64,000 nt of DNA from JAAFHZ01 sp964247085 (GTDB taxonomy: Bacteria; Cyanobacteriota; Cyanobacteriia; Cyanobacteriales; Chamaesiphonaceae). The notes under the pieces are model-generated. The model did no database searches. It was not told the origin of the DNA and was given only the letters and a program-made list of their open reading frames with translations. Shown here one piece after another: positions 51,950 to 61,011 of this stretch. Position numbers and translations under genes: made by a program. The stretch spans positions 1 to 64,000 of the forward strand of contig CAXTSX010000016.1 of assembly GCA_964247085.1 (NCBI GenBank), read 5' to 3'. Each line of letters opens with the position of its first letter. Positions within the stretch are counted from its first letter, which is position 1.

Positions 51950-53269
51950 TCATAAACTATCCAAGATTCGCTGAATGCCAATATAGACGATCGATAGCTC
52001 CTCATCAGTAATGCAATAAGGCGGCATGAGATACAGCACATTCCCCAAAGGTCGCAGCAATAAACCCTGTTCGATCGCTAGTTGCCGAATCTTCATACCC
52101 ACTTCATCGAGATATCCCTTGCCTTGATCATCCCCAATATTCATGGCCGCGATCGTTCCCTGTACCCGCACCTGATTCACCAACGGATGCTGACGCAAAT
52201 TCTCCAAATGCGACCAATGCTGCGCTGCCATGCCCGCAAAAATTGGTTGATATTCTGTCAACAATTCCAACCCAGCCAAAGCCGCTGCACAACCCAACGG
52301 ATTTGCAGTATAACTATGACCATGATACAAAGTATGCAGGGGGTCGTCACTATAAAAACCCTGGTAAATCTCTTCTGTGCTAATCGTTACCGCAAAGGGT
52401 AAAAAACCGCCAGTAATTCCCTTCGATAAACAAATCAAATCTGGTGATACCCCAGCTTCCTGACAGGCGAAATTTGATCCAGTCCGCCCAAAACCAGTCA
52501 TCACTTCATCAAAAATCAACAAAGTATGATGTTTGGTAGCCAGCTGCCGCAGTTCCTGCAAAAACTGCTTCCGACACATCTGCATCCCTCCAGCACCTTG
52601 CACCAGTGGCTCGATTATAATCCCTGCATAGGTTTGTGATGCTAGCTTCTGCTCAATATCCTGTAAAATCTCTGCTTCCCGCTGCTCGATCGATTCATCC
52701 CCATCATAGGTAGCCGGATATCCTACTATTTCTACCTGAAATAGCAAATCTTGAAACACCGCCGAGAAGATCGATCGACTGCCGATCGACATGGCTCCAA
52801 AGGTGTCACCATGATAAGCACCTGTAAAAGAGAGAAAAGTTGATCGAGCTTCGCCCTGATTAGCCCAATATTGATAGGCCATTTTCAGAGCTATTTCTAC
52901 CGCGTTAGAACCATTATCGCTATAAAAAACCCGCTGTAAATTATGGTAGTGCGACAGCTTCCCGTGAAGTTCCCTCACGGGCTGGGCTGGCACGTTTAAT
53001 CTTGCAACTAGTTGAGTCGCCAACTGCTCTGCTGGTTCATGACTGAACCCCGAAAAAATCACATGCTCTAAGGTTTGCGCCTGTGCATAAATCGCTTGAG
53101 CAATCCGAGGATGACTATGGCCATAGGTATTTACCCACCAACTAGAAATACAATCAATCAGCTGTCGCCCATCAGCTAGCTCTAGCCACACCCCCTGTGC
53201 CGACTTTACCACCAGTGGCTCTGGCGAAGTTTTAGCCGAGAAGTAAGGATACCAAAGATGAGGATGCAT
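51950..53269 (-). CDS. bioA: Adenosylmethionine-8-amino-7-oxononanoate aminotransferase
   Basis: Biotin-pathway PLP enzyme converting KAPA to DAPA. The 439-residue class III aminotransferase begins HPHLWYPYFSA, with SSWWVNTYGHSHPRI and a PLP-binding region LIFDEVMTGFGRTGSNFACQEAGVSPDLICLSKGITGG that contains the Schiff-base Lys. The Trp-Trp pair and Tyr in the early active-site loop favour BioA over other class III members. No other biotin gene is adjacent. It begins 3 bp after the thiE stop on the same strand, so the two share a transcript. Confidence 0.93.
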   Translation of the reverse strand: MHPHLWYPYFSAKTSPEPLVVKSAQGVWLELADGRQLIDCISSWWVNTYGHSHPRIAQAIYAQAQTLEHVIFSGFSHEPAEQLATQLVARLNVPAQPVRELHGKLSHYHNLQRVFYSDNGSNAVEIALKMAYQYWANQGEARSTFLSFTGAYHGDTFGAMSIGSRSIFSAVFQDLLFQVEIVGYPATYDGDESIEQREAEILQDIEQKLASQTYAGIIIEPLVQGAGGMQMCRKQFLQELRQLATKHHTLLIFDEVMTGFGRTGSNFACQEAGVSPDLICLSKGITGGFLPFAVTISTEEIYQGFYSDDPLHTLYHGHSYTANPLGCAAALAGLELLTEYQPIFAGMAAQHWSHLENLRQHPLVNQVRVQGTIAAMNIGDDQGKGYLDEVGMKIRQLAIEQGLLLRPLGNVLYLMPPYCITDEELSIVYIGIQRILDSL

Positions 53270-53272
53270 TAT

Positions 53273-54424
53273 TTAAGGCCGAAAAGGAATCTGCGTTTTC
53301 TTGGTTTGAGCCGGAGTAGTGCTATTGCTATTATCTTTTTGAGGACTGACGGTTTGGCTCTCAGCCACTGAAGATATCTGTGGTTGACGAATAGGCGATC
53401 GATTAAGTTGCGATAAGAAATACTGCACGCCCAAAGAGGGCTGCTCCGCCATCATAATTGCTCTAACGACAGCTATTGATCGACCACCGTTCTGAATTAC
53501 ATCTAAAATGTTGTTTTGGTCAATGCCACCGATCGCAAACCAAGGAACGGTGGCATGTTCAGCCGCATAACGCACGTATTCTAAACCAGAAGCGCTTTTC
53601 CCAGCTTTCGTTGGTGTTTCATAAACTGGTCCGACCCCGATATAGTCGGCACCCTCTTGCAAGGCTTTTTCCATCTCACTGGCATTAGTTGTAGATCTAC
53701 CCACAATTTTTTGGGAGCCTAAAATTTGCCGAGCTAAGGCGATCGATATATCATTTTGACCTAAATGCACGCCATCAGCACCCACGGCCAAAGCTAAATC
53801 CACTCGATCATTGACAATAAACAGCGCTCCATAGTTGTGGCAAAGCTGACAAAGTTGTTGTGCTTGCTCTAACCGCACAGCATCATCACTCGTTTTGTCA
53901 CGATATTGCACCAAGGTTAAACCACCTTGTAAAGCTTTTTCGACACTGCCCAGCAAATCTGGCACAGGCATCGTAACCAAATATAGTCGAGCTGAAGCTA
54001 ATATTTGGCGGCTGCGATAGGAAACCAGCTGTGATTCTAAGGTATAGACCCGATAGCGAAATTGCTTGCAGCTGCTACTCATGCTGCCAGTCACCAGCTT
54101 GCTATATTCCTCTAAAACCCGCAGGGCTTCTTGCACCCGACTGAAATTAGCGATTAATAATTGTTCAATGCTCTGACGCTGTTCTTCACCTGCATGGGTG
54201 AGGCTAGTACCCACGTCGCCAGGTGTATTGCGAGCGGCACGTAGTTCGGGGGTATGCCAAATGGCTAATTCTTGGCGCAGATTCTTACATTCTTGAGCTA
54301 GATCACTGTCATCCAAACCAAAGCGGCACCATTCTTCAATAATCCGCAAACCCTCTCGCGATCGATCAAGATTGGCATCTAAAATTCTTTGAATAGTTGG
54401 TTGTAAAAGGTTGAAATCAGTCAT
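53273..54424 (-). CDS. thiE: Thiamine phosphate synthase with N-terminal extension
   Basis: Joins HMP-PP and THZ-P to make thiamine phosphate. From the ATG at 54424 it has 383 residues (a GTG at 54454 would add ten). A 140-residue N-terminal helical domain (LDANLDRSREGLRIIEEWCRF and EALRVLEEYSKL) is typical of cyanobacterial ThiE but absent in E. coli. The ThiE barrel follows from about residue 150 with LVQYRDKTSDDA, NDRVDLALAVGADGVHLGQ, GADYIGVGPVYETPTK and GGIDQNN. The last 40 residues are Ser/Thr/Pro/Gln-rich and disordered. bioA follows at 3 bp. Confidence 0.93.
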   Translation of the reverse strand: MTDFNLLQPTIQRILDANLDRSREGLRIIEEWCRFGLDDSDLAQECKNLRQELAIWHTPELRAARNTPGDVGTSLTHAGEEQRQSIEQLLIANFSRVQEALRVLEEYSKLVTGSMSSSCKQFRYRVYTLESQLVSYRSRQILASARLYLVTMPVPDLLGSVEKALQGGLTLVQYRDKTSDDAVRLEQAQQLCQLCHNYGALFIVNDRVDLALAVGADGVHLGQNDISIALARQILGSQKIVGRSTTNASEMEKALQEGADYIGVGPVYETPTKAGKSASGLEYVRYAAEHATVPWFAIGGIDQNNILDVIQNGGRSIAVVRAIMMAEQPSLGVQYFLSQLNRSPIRQPQISSVAESQTVSPQKDNSNSTTPAQTKKTQIPFRP

Positions 54425-54440
54425 ATTTAAAAACGGATAA

Positions 54441-54460
54441 GGGCGGGTATTCACCCGCCC
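54441..54460. repeat. Short GC-rich hairpin in the thiE leader
   Basis: GGGCGGGT (54441-54448) and ACCCGCCC (54453-54460) form a perfect 8-bp stem with an ATTC loop. It sits just upstream of the thiE ATG (54424). It lacks TPP-riboswitch sequence signatures as far as I can see; it may affect translation or be a dispersed repeat. Confidence 0.5.
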
Positions 54461-54584
54461 TGGGGCTAACTTTAAAATCTACTCAATATCGATAAGAGGT
54501 GAAAAATTTATACCAGCCAAAACGATAATAAATTCTAAATTCACTAATCGCTAATTTTTAATATCAACCCTTACGATGGGGAGT

Positions 54585-54638
54585 TTGAGGGGGTGCGTCC
54601 CGCCCCTCAATGGGGGGGCTGGGGGTCAGAACCCCCAG
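54585..54638. repeat. Pair of G-rich hairpins between fkpA and thiE
   Basis: TTGAGGGG (54585-54592) pairs with CCCCTCAA (54603-54610), and CTGGGGGT (54619-54626) with ACCCCCAG (54631-54638). The G7 run between them and the overall composition differ from the AT-rich surroundings, as in dispersed REP-like or small mobile repeats. They lie downstream of the FKBP gene on its own strand and may also help termination. Confidence 0.6.
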
Positions 54639-54680
54639 ATCCAGGTTTTCCCAATCATTAAGTTATAAAAAAAGTTTACT

Positions 54681-55214
54681 TTACTTAACGCCGATTAATT
54701 CCACATCAAACAGCAGCACAGCATTAGGAGGAATCACGCCACCAGCACCACGCGCACCATAGCCTAATTCAGATGGAATAATTAGTTGACGACGACCGCC
54801 TACCTTCATAGTACTCAATCCTTCATCCCAACCTTTGATCACTTGACCAGTACCAATTTGGAACTTAAAAGTTTGATTCCGATCGCGAGAACTATCAAAC
54901 TTTTTACCGTTTTCCAGGGTGCCAGTGTAGTGAACTTCTACAGTTTGACCCTTTTGTGGCACTGCTCCAGTACCAACAGTAGTTTCGACATATTTGAGGC
55001 CCGAAGGCGTGGTAATTGGTGGAGTAGAAATTGGTTCAGGCATTTTTTTCTTTACTGGAGTTTTAGGTTGAGGGGCAGCCGCCGGTTTGCCAGAAGTCAT
55101 CGCAACAACTGGTGTCACATCGGCGTTGGCTGCTGGGGGAGTAGTGAATTGGGCAAAAAGCACCAACACTGTACAAAGGGTCATGACACCCAAACTAATT
55201 AAAATTTCACGCAT
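54681..55214 (-). CDS. FKBP-type peptidyl-prolyl isomerase, membrane-anchored or exported
   Basis: The 177-residue protein has a hydrophobic N-terminal segment (about 5-25) that is a signal or anchor, a Pro/Lys-rich linker (to about 70), and a single FKBP domain with TPSGLKYVETTVGTGAVPQKGQTVEVHYTGTLENGKKFDSSRDR and VIKGWDEGLSTMKVGGRRQLIIPSELGYG. It catalyses cis-trans proline isomerisation in the periplasm or thylakoid lumen. It is a single gene; G-rich hairpins follow its stop. Confidence 0.93.
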   Translation of the reverse strand: MREILISLGVMTLCTVLVLFAQFTTPPAANADVTPVVAMTSGKPAAAPQPKTPVKKKMPEPISTPPITTPSGLKYVETTVGTGAVPQKGQTVEVHYTGTLENGKKFDSSRDRNQTFKFQIGTGQVIKGWDEGLSTMKVGGRRQLIIPSELGYGARGAGGVIPPNAVLLFDVELIGVK

Positions 55215-55255
55215 ATGGTTTTTTGGATGTGCGGCTGCTCAGATTTTATCATTCA

Positions 55256-56554
55256 TTACATCGTTAGGCTGCTAGCATTGGTTTCTAGTAGTTTAGCTAA
55301 GTCTTGCAAGAAAGCAGCAGCATCAGCACCATAGATAATCCGATGATCGGCAGTCATATTGACCTGCATTTGTTGACGCACCGCAATGGCACCCTCAGCA
55401 GTGGCGACTACCGTAGGCCGGGAAGCACCGATCGCTAAAATCGCCCCAGTACCGGGAGGCAGAATGGCATCAAATTTATCCACCCCAAACATCCCCAGGT
55501 TAGACAGGGTAAAGGTACCACTGCTGTACTCTTCTGGTTTGAGCTGTTTAGCGCGCGATCGATCGACTAAATCCTTCCAAGCGCGGGATAGGGAGTAAAT
55601 ATCCATTTGGTCCGCATTAGCCAAGACTGGGGTAATTAAGCCCCCATCAGGCATCGCCACCGCCACAGCAACATTGACCGCACCATGCTGTTGCAAACCG
55701 GCATCGGTATAGCTGGCATTTACTACTGGATATTTAGCCAAGGTCACAGCTGTGGCCTTAGCCAGCAAGGCGGTCATAGTCACACCTTTAGGCTTGAGCT
55801 GCTTATAGAGTTTGTCGAGGCTATCAGTGGTAATGGTATAGCCGGTGCGGAAAGTCGGTACCGCTAAGCTGCTGACCATGTTGCGGTTAACGGCTTGCTG
55901 CAAAGTGTTGAAAGGTGTCAGTTTAGCCACTGGTACACCAGCCGGTAGTGCTGCCGTAGGAGCCACCGCCGCCACACCCATCGCCACCGCTGCTAGCGGA
56001 GCAGCAGAAGGACTGGCCATATTAGCCGGTAATGGCTGTCCAGCAGCCTTAGCCACATCAGCCGCTACCACCCGACCGTGGGGGCCAGTACCTGCCAATT
56101 GTGCGATGTCAACGCCCATTTCCTTGGCTAGTTTCTTGGCACGGGGGGAAGCGATTAATCGACCACTAGGCTGAGCCACAGGAGCCACGGTGGGCGCATT
56201 AGTCGGGATGGTATCATTTACCGGAGCCGCAGTCGGAGTAACAGCAGCAGCAGGGGAACTAGCCGTGGCCGGTTTTCCTTGGCCACGCTGCTTGGCTTCC
56301 TCCATTTCCTCCATGGTTTCGGCAATCAGCGCAATGGTCTGACCGACTGGTACCGATTCACCAGCTGCCGACATAATAATGGCGACATATCCCTCAGCAA
56401 AAGATTCAACATCCATGTCTGCTTTGTCGGACTCTACCACCAGGACAGTTTCGCCCTTTTCTACTTTGTCCCCGGCGGCTTTTGCCCAGGATACGATTTT
56501 GCCCTCGGTCATGGTAGAACTCAAGGCGGGCATGAACACTTCACGAATTGCCAT
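55256..56554 (-). CDS. Dihydrolipoamide acetyltransferase (E2 of pyruvate dehydrogenase)
   Basis: The 432 residues have one lipoyl domain (1-80, with Lys44 in ESDKADMDVE), an Ala/Pro-rich linker, a peripheral subunit-binding domain (about 131-170, ASPRAKKLAKEMGVDIAQLAGTGPHGRV), a second linker and the catalytic domain ending NMTADHRIIYGADAAAFLQDL with catalytic His404. The HRIIYG form is common in cyanobacterial E2, which is part of the pyruvate dehydrogenase complex. The other subunits are elsewhere. It starts 132 bp downstream of ylqD on the same strand. Confidence 0.95.
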   Translation of the reverse strand: MAIREVFMPALSSTMTEGKIVSWAKAAGDKVEKGETVLVVESDKADMDVESFAEGYVAIIMSAAGESVPVGQTIALIAETMEEMEEAKQRGQGKPATASSPAAAVTPTAAPVNDTIPTNAPTVAPVAQPSGRLIASPRAKKLAKEMGVDIAQLAGTGPHGRVVAADVAKAAGQPLPANMASPSAAPLAAVAMGVAAVAPTAALPAGVPVAKLTPFNTLQQAVNRNMVSSLAVPTFRTGYTITTDSLDKLYKQLKPKGVTMTALLAKATAVTLAKYPVVNASYTDAGLQQHGAVNVAVAVAMPDGGLITPVLANADQMDIYSLSRAWKDLVDRSRAKQLKPEEYSSGTFTLSNLGMFGVDKFDAILPPGTGAILAIGASRPTVVATAEGAIAVRQQMQVNMTADHRIIYGADAAAFLQDLAKLLETNASSLTM

Positions 56555-56686
56555 AGGGAATTTTTAAGCTAAAAGTTATGTGACTGAAAAACAGTTGAGT
56601 CAGTTGGACATCTTAACATTTTTATTAGAAACGGCAGCAGGAATCTGTTTAGACTCTTGCTGCCGTAAATATTTTAAGCGATCGAA

Positions 56687-57121
56687 TTAAATGATGCCGC
56701 GTATTTCCATGACAATGCCGTCACGCAATAGTATTTCGGTATTCATTTTTTCAATGAGGTTATCGCCCACTTGGACAGCAAATGTACTATCTAGCTGGGT
56801 AATGCCTACTTCTTGGTTTAATTCCAAAAATTGGACTTGTTGCAACTGTTGCAGAACACCGTTTTTTTGCTCTAGCAATTGGCTTTTTTGCTCATTGACT
56901 TGAACTTGAATGCTTTCAATTTGTTGCATTACTTGCGGGCCAGGTGGCTGCAAAGACTGCTGTTTGACTGCGGCAATAGCTTGCTGCCCCTGCATTTCTA
57001 GTTGCTGAAGCTGGCTATCAACTTCGTTGATTTGCCCTTGCATGGCCTGCTGGGTTTCATCTTTCCAGCGCTGGGTCACGACAGTTTTAACGTTGACGAC
57101 CCGCTTAAGTAATAAGTCCAT
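56687..57121 (-). CDS. YlqD-family protein
   Basis: The 144-residue protein starts MDLLLKRVVNVKTVVTQRWKDE, the conserved opening of YlqD-type proteins, continues with a long coiled coil (about 25-110, very rich in Gln, Glu and Val) and a C-terminal beta-like part (VQVGDNLIEKMNTEILLRDGIVMEI). Function is unknown. It lies 42 bp downstream of the acyl-activating enzyme on the same strand and may be co-transcribed with it. Confidence 0.85.
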   Translation of the reverse strand: MDLLLKRVVNVKTVVTQRWKDETQQAMQGQINEVDSQLQQLEMQGQQAIAAVKQQSLQPPGPQVMQQIESIQVQVNEQKSQLLEQKNGVLQQLQQVQFLELNQEVGITQLDSTFAVQVGDNLIEKMNTEILLRDGIVMEIRGII

Positions 57122-57163
57122 AAAAATTCCAGAAATAATGATGATTTTGCTCGGACAATTTGT

Positions 57164-59092
57164 CTAATTAGCAAACATTTCGTTAATAGTATCGCGATAG
57201 CGTTCCATGACCACATGTCTCTTTAGAGACAGTTTTTGGGTTAATAACCCATTCTCGACTGAAAATGGTTCCGGCAGCAACCTAAAGGTGACAATCCGAT
57301 CGTCCGATCGATAGCCTGGTCGATCTTTCACCAGTCTGGTTAATTCGCTTCTGAACAAGTCGGTGAGGCGAGGATCAGCAAGATCACCAGCGACCCAAGG
57401 CTGCGGCTGGGTATTTCCCCAGCTAACTAGCGCTTCTTGATTGGGGACAATTAAGGCTCCCAAATATTTAGCATCTTGACCCACCAACATAATTTGGTCA
57501 ATGTAATTACTAAATAAACAGGCACTCTCGATCGATAGCGGTTCAATATTTTCGCCATTGCTTAAGACGATCGTATCTTTGGCGCGGCCAGTAATGGTCA
57601 AATCTCCTTGGGGAGTCAACCAGCCCAAATCGCCACTGTCGAACCAGCCTTCGGGATCGATCGCCTTAGCGGTAGCTTCGGGGTTGCGATAGTAGCCCTG
57701 CATGATCTGTGGACCCCTAATCAAAATTAGACCCCGTTCGCCAGTCGGCAAGGTTTTCCGGGTGTCTAAGTCCACAATCCGAATCTCGGTAGCGGGCATC
57801 GGCTGGCCAGAAGTGGGGCGCAGATTTCGCCAGGGTCGCCGGACATTGGTAATCGGCGAGGTTTCGGTGAGGCCATAGCCCACCAAAATGCTGACTCCCA
57901 CAATGTCAAAAAAGTTATCGATGTGCAGAGGCAAAGCGCCGCCGCCGTTAATGATGTGTTTAATCTGACCGCCAGTAGCCGATCGGACTTTTTGATAAAC
58001 CAACTTGTCACCTAGTTGATGCAGTGGTTTTAGTACTAGACTTTTCAACTGGGCACCCAGTTTATTACCAGAGCTAAACTGCCTGTCTATATCTAACCCG
58101 GTGACAATGCGATGTGCTTGCAGATAATCTTGGCTGATTTTGAAGAAAAAGTTAACCAGCTTTTGCTTATTGGCGGGTTGCTCGCGAAACTGCTTCTGAG
58201 CACCTTCATAGATTGATTCCCACAACCGGGGTACGGCCACCATATAGTGCGGTTGATGTTCGCGCAGATCCTGCTTGAGGTAACGAATGTTGGTATAAGT
58301 CTGGGTACAACCTTGCGACAGCAAAAAGTATTCGCAACTGCGTTCGTAACTGTGCCAGGAGGGCAAAATGCTTAATACTCGATCGCCTGCGCGCGGCTGC
58401 AAAACAGTGCCACAAGTATTGATTTGATGCAGCAAATTAGCATTGGTCAGCATTACGCCCTTGGGATTACCGGAAGTACCGGAGGTGTAAATCAGAGTGG
58501 CCAGGTCGGTCGGCTGCAAGTTGGGGGGCTGCCAGGTGCCAGTGCGACCCAGAGCTAAGAGCTGCTCAAAATTCAACACCTTAATCGGGATCGAGACATC
58601 TGGATCTTCATCCGAGAGCAGAATAACTAGTTCGATCGGCTGATCATACAACTGACTACCGAGTTTCTGGAGAGTTTTTAGATCTTCCACAATCAGCGTT
58701 TGGCTCTCGCTGTTATCTAAAATAGAAAATAATTCTTGGGTTTCGGCCTGGGAGCTACGCACCGCGTTAAATGCCCCAGACATCATCGTGCCTTGGTCGG
58801 CAATAAACCAGCGCGGACTATTATCAGCAAACATCGCAACTGCTGTGCGCGGTTTCACGCCTAGCAGTTGCAGACCAGTGGCAAAAGCCAGCATCTGGTC
58901 ATACATTTCCTGGTAAGTAATGGAGACCGGTGGCTGCAGGTGGGGCGCGTGCAATGCCACCACCTGACTAAAACGCTGCGCTGCCAGCGGCCAAATCTCG
59001 GCTAATGAATTGATTCCCAGGTAACTGGCTGTCTGCTCGAAGTTCTGACGTTCTAGAGCGGTCAGCGGATAGGGATAATTTTGAGCAGCCAT
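57164..59092 (-). CDS. aas: AMP-dependent long-chain acyl-CoA/acyl-ACP synthetase
   Basis: Activates free fatty acids; in cyanobacteria the enzyme recycles fatty acids as acyl-ACP. The 642-residue protein has the AMP-binding P-loop TLIYTSGTSGNPKGVML, the GYGLTETSP motif and the GRAKDTIVLSNGENIEPLSIE hinge. It is about the length of other cyanobacterial Aas/FadD proteins, without an acyltransferase domain. The symbol is chosen by analogy with Synechocystis Aas. ylqD follows 42 bp downstream. Confidence 0.9.
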   Translation of the reverse strand: MAAQNYPYPLTALERQNFEQTASYLGINSLAEIWPLAAQRFSQVVALHAPHLQPPVSITYQEMYDQMLAFATGLQLLGVKPRTAVAMFADNSPRWFIADQGTMMSGAFNAVRSSQAETQELFSILDNSESQTLIVEDLKTLQKLGSQLYDQPIELVILLSDEDPDVSIPIKVLNFEQLLALGRTGTWQPPNLQPTDLATLIYTSGTSGNPKGVMLTNANLLHQINTCGTVLQPRAGDRVLSILPSWHSYERSCEYFLLSQGCTQTYTNIRYLKQDLREHQPHYMVAVPRLWESIYEGAQKQFREQPANKQKLVNFFFKISQDYLQAHRIVTGLDIDRQFSSGNKLGAQLKSLVLKPLHQLGDKLVYQKVRSATGGQIKHIINGGGALPLHIDNFFDIVGVSILVGYGLTETSPITNVRRPWRNLRPTSGQPMPATEIRIVDLDTRKTLPTGERGLILIRGPQIMQGYYRNPEATAKAIDPEGWFDSGDLGWLTPQGDLTITGRAKDTIVLSNGENIEPLSIESACLFSNYIDQIMLVGQDAKYLGALIVPNQEALVSWGNTQPQPWVAGDLADPRLTDLFRSELTRLVKDRPGYRSDDRIVTFRLLPEPFSVENGLLTQKLSLKRHVVMERYRDTINEMFAN

Positions 59093-59176
59093 AATTACAT
59101 CGGGTTCAACACTGTAGGAATATATCTAGATTACCTCGACAGATCCCAGGTTATCGATCGAGATATGCCAAAAAAG

Positions 59177-59221
59177 TAACTGGCTATCTTGATGAAGAAG
59201 ATTTATCAAGATAGCCAGTTA
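59177..59221 (-). terminator. Terminator downstream of the DUF4870 gene
   Basis: TAACTGGCTATCTTGAT (59177-59193) pairs perfectly over 17 bp with ATCAAGATAGCCAGTTA (59205-59221), with an 11-nt loop. On the minus strand it is followed by CTTTTTTGGC. It lies 42 bp beyond the stop of the DUF4870 gene and before the acyl-activating gene. Confidence 0.9.
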
Positions 59222-59263
59222 GGTCGCACAGACAGCTGAGTAAAGTCTGTAATGAGACTAAAC

Positions 59264-59641
59264 TTACAGCAGTCTAAAGATGAAAGGATAACGGTAAGGT
59301 TCGTTAGGGTTGGTTACAGTATGTAAAATGGCCATCACAGACCAGCCAAAATGCCAAAGGAAACCAAAAGCGACAATTGGCCAAAGGATTAAACCTAATA
59401 GCCCAAAGGTAATCAAAGACAAAAATCCATAAATACTACCAATCACAGCGGCCCAAAACCAGATATTCAGGTGAAAGTTAATTGATTCTTTGGCGTTTTG
59501 GCGCACCACTTGATCATCAGAAACAAACAAGACGGCGATCGGAGCAGCGATCGATAACAGCGAAACGCCGATTAGGGTGAAGCCGTGACAAATTAAAGAG
59601 AGCAGAAAACGTTTAGATTTATCAGTACTAATATCAGACAT
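59264..59641 (-). CDS. DUF4870-type small membrane protein
   Basis: The 125-residue protein has a first helix (about 15-38), then RQNAKESINFHLNIWFWAAVIGSIYGFLSL and two or three more helices, the pattern of DUF4870/Tic20-like small membrane proteins. The function is unknown. It is a single-gene unit, bounded by the terminator at 59177-59221, and is divergent from fbp. Confidence 0.82.
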   Translation of the reverse strand: MSDISTDKSKRFLLSLICHGFTLIGVSLLSIAAPIAVLFVSDDQVVRQNAKESINFHLNIWFWAAVIGSIYGFLSLITFGLLGLILWPIVAFGFLWHFGWSVMAILHTVTNPNEPYRYPFIFRLL

Positions 59642-59874
59642 TTATGTCAAGCCTCGTATTGAATTAATGGTGTGTGATCCATGCCGAGCACATCTTGACT
59701 TTAACATGAGAGATTCCCAGCCGAAATAGTAAGACTGATTCGGATGTTACCAATGTGAATAGGCGGTTTTGCCCATCTCATTAATTCAACGAATTGATTA
59801 TTAAAGTTGCAAAATGTTGCTTAAAACTAAAATTATGTCGAATTTTATTCGAGCGGGTAATTTCCTGGCCTAAC

Positions 59875-60945
59875 ATGGGAAGTACAGAAGCAGGACTTAA
59901 GTGTATAGCCATGATCAACAACGAACCATCCCTCGATCGCGATTGCACCACCCTGTCTCGTCATATTCTCCAACAGCTCCAGAGTTTTGACAATAACGCT
60001 CAAGACCTGAGCGCGATCATGAGCCGCATTGCTTTGGCGGGTAAGCTGATTGCGCGGCGGCTTAGTCAGGCCGGACTAATGGCCAATGCCCTGGGCTTTA
60101 CCGGCGAAACAAATGTCCAGGGCGAAGAAGTTAAACAAATGGATGCCTATGCCAACGAGGTGTTTATTACGGTCTTTCGCCAGAGCGGCTTAATCTGTCG
60201 GTTGGCCTCTGAAGAAATGGCCGAGCCTTACATAATTGACGAAAATTGTGCCCTGAGCCGCTACACTCTGCTTTACGATCCGATCGATGGCTCTTCTAAC
60301 TTAGATGTGAACCTGAACGTGGGATCAATCTTTGCCATTCGCCGCCAAGATGGTGATGCCCCAGAGGACTGGCTGCAAGACGGACGCAACCAGATCGCCG
60401 CTGGCTACATTTTGTATGGTCACAGTACTACTCTGGTCTATTCGATCGGCACTGGTGTCCACAGTTTTATTCTTGATCCCAGCTTGGGCGAATTTATTCT
60501 AGCCACCGAAAATATTCAGATTCCTGCCAATGGCAGCGTTTACAGCGTCAATGAAGGCAATTACTGGCAATGGCCAGAAGCCTACCGTGATTACATCAAG
60601 TATGTGCATCGCCATCCCGGTTACACTGCCCGTTACAGCGGTGCATTAGTGGGCGACATGCACCGTATTTTGTTACAGGGCGGCGTATTTATTTATCCCG
60701 GCACCACCAAGAAGCCAGAAGGAAAACTAAGGTTGCTCTACGAATGCGCTCCGCTAGCCTTTTTGATCGAGCAAGCTGGCGGTCGAGCTAGCACCGGCAA
60801 CCAAAATATTCTGGATGTCATACCCGACCAAATCCATACCCGGACACCATTAATCATCGGCAGTTCTGAAGATGTTGCTCTCGTCGAATCATTTATTAAC
60901 GATCTAACCAGCAAAGATCCAACAGTTTCAGTGGGGATCGGCTAG
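59875..60945 (+). CDS. fbp: Class I fructose-1,6-bisphosphatase
   Basis: I take the ATG at 59875 (356 residues; ATG 59911 is also possible, and an upstream frame to 59794 looks non-coding). The protein has LDRDCTTLSRHILQQLQSF, GETNVQGEEVKQMDAYANE, LASEEM and the metal-binding LYDPIDGSSNLDVNLNVGSIF, all class I FBPase motifs. It hydrolyses fructose-1,6-bisphosphate in the Calvin cycle and gluconeogenesis. It is the first gene of fbp-tal-zwf-opcA, 66 bp before tal. Confidence 0.94.
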   Translation: MGSTEAGLKCIAMINNEPSLDRDCTTLSRHILQQLQSFDNNAQDLSAIMSRIALAGKLIARRLSQAGLMANALGFTGETNVQGEEVKQMDAYANEVFITVFRQSGLICRLASEEMAEPYIIDENCALSRYTLLYDPIDGSSNLDVNLNVGSIFAIRRQDGDAPEDWLQDGRNQIAAGYILYGHSTTLVYSIGTGVHSFILDPSLGEFILATENIQIPANGSVYSVNEGNYWQWPEAYRDYIKYVHRHPGYTARYSGALVGDMHRILLQGGVFIYPGTTKKPEGKLRLLYECAPLAFLIEQAGGRASTGNQNILDVIPDQIHTRTPLIIGSSEDVALVESFINDLTSKDPTVSVGIG

Positions 60946-61011
60946 GGTGGAGCAAAGAGAGAAATTATCGCCAGTCTGTCTACAAATTTTCATCGATCAG
61001 GAGTTTTTGTG

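Noticed and set aside
54425..54680. TPP riboswitch before thiE
   Set aside because: The leader has a short hairpin but I do not see the conserved CTGAGA and related TPP-riboswitch elements.
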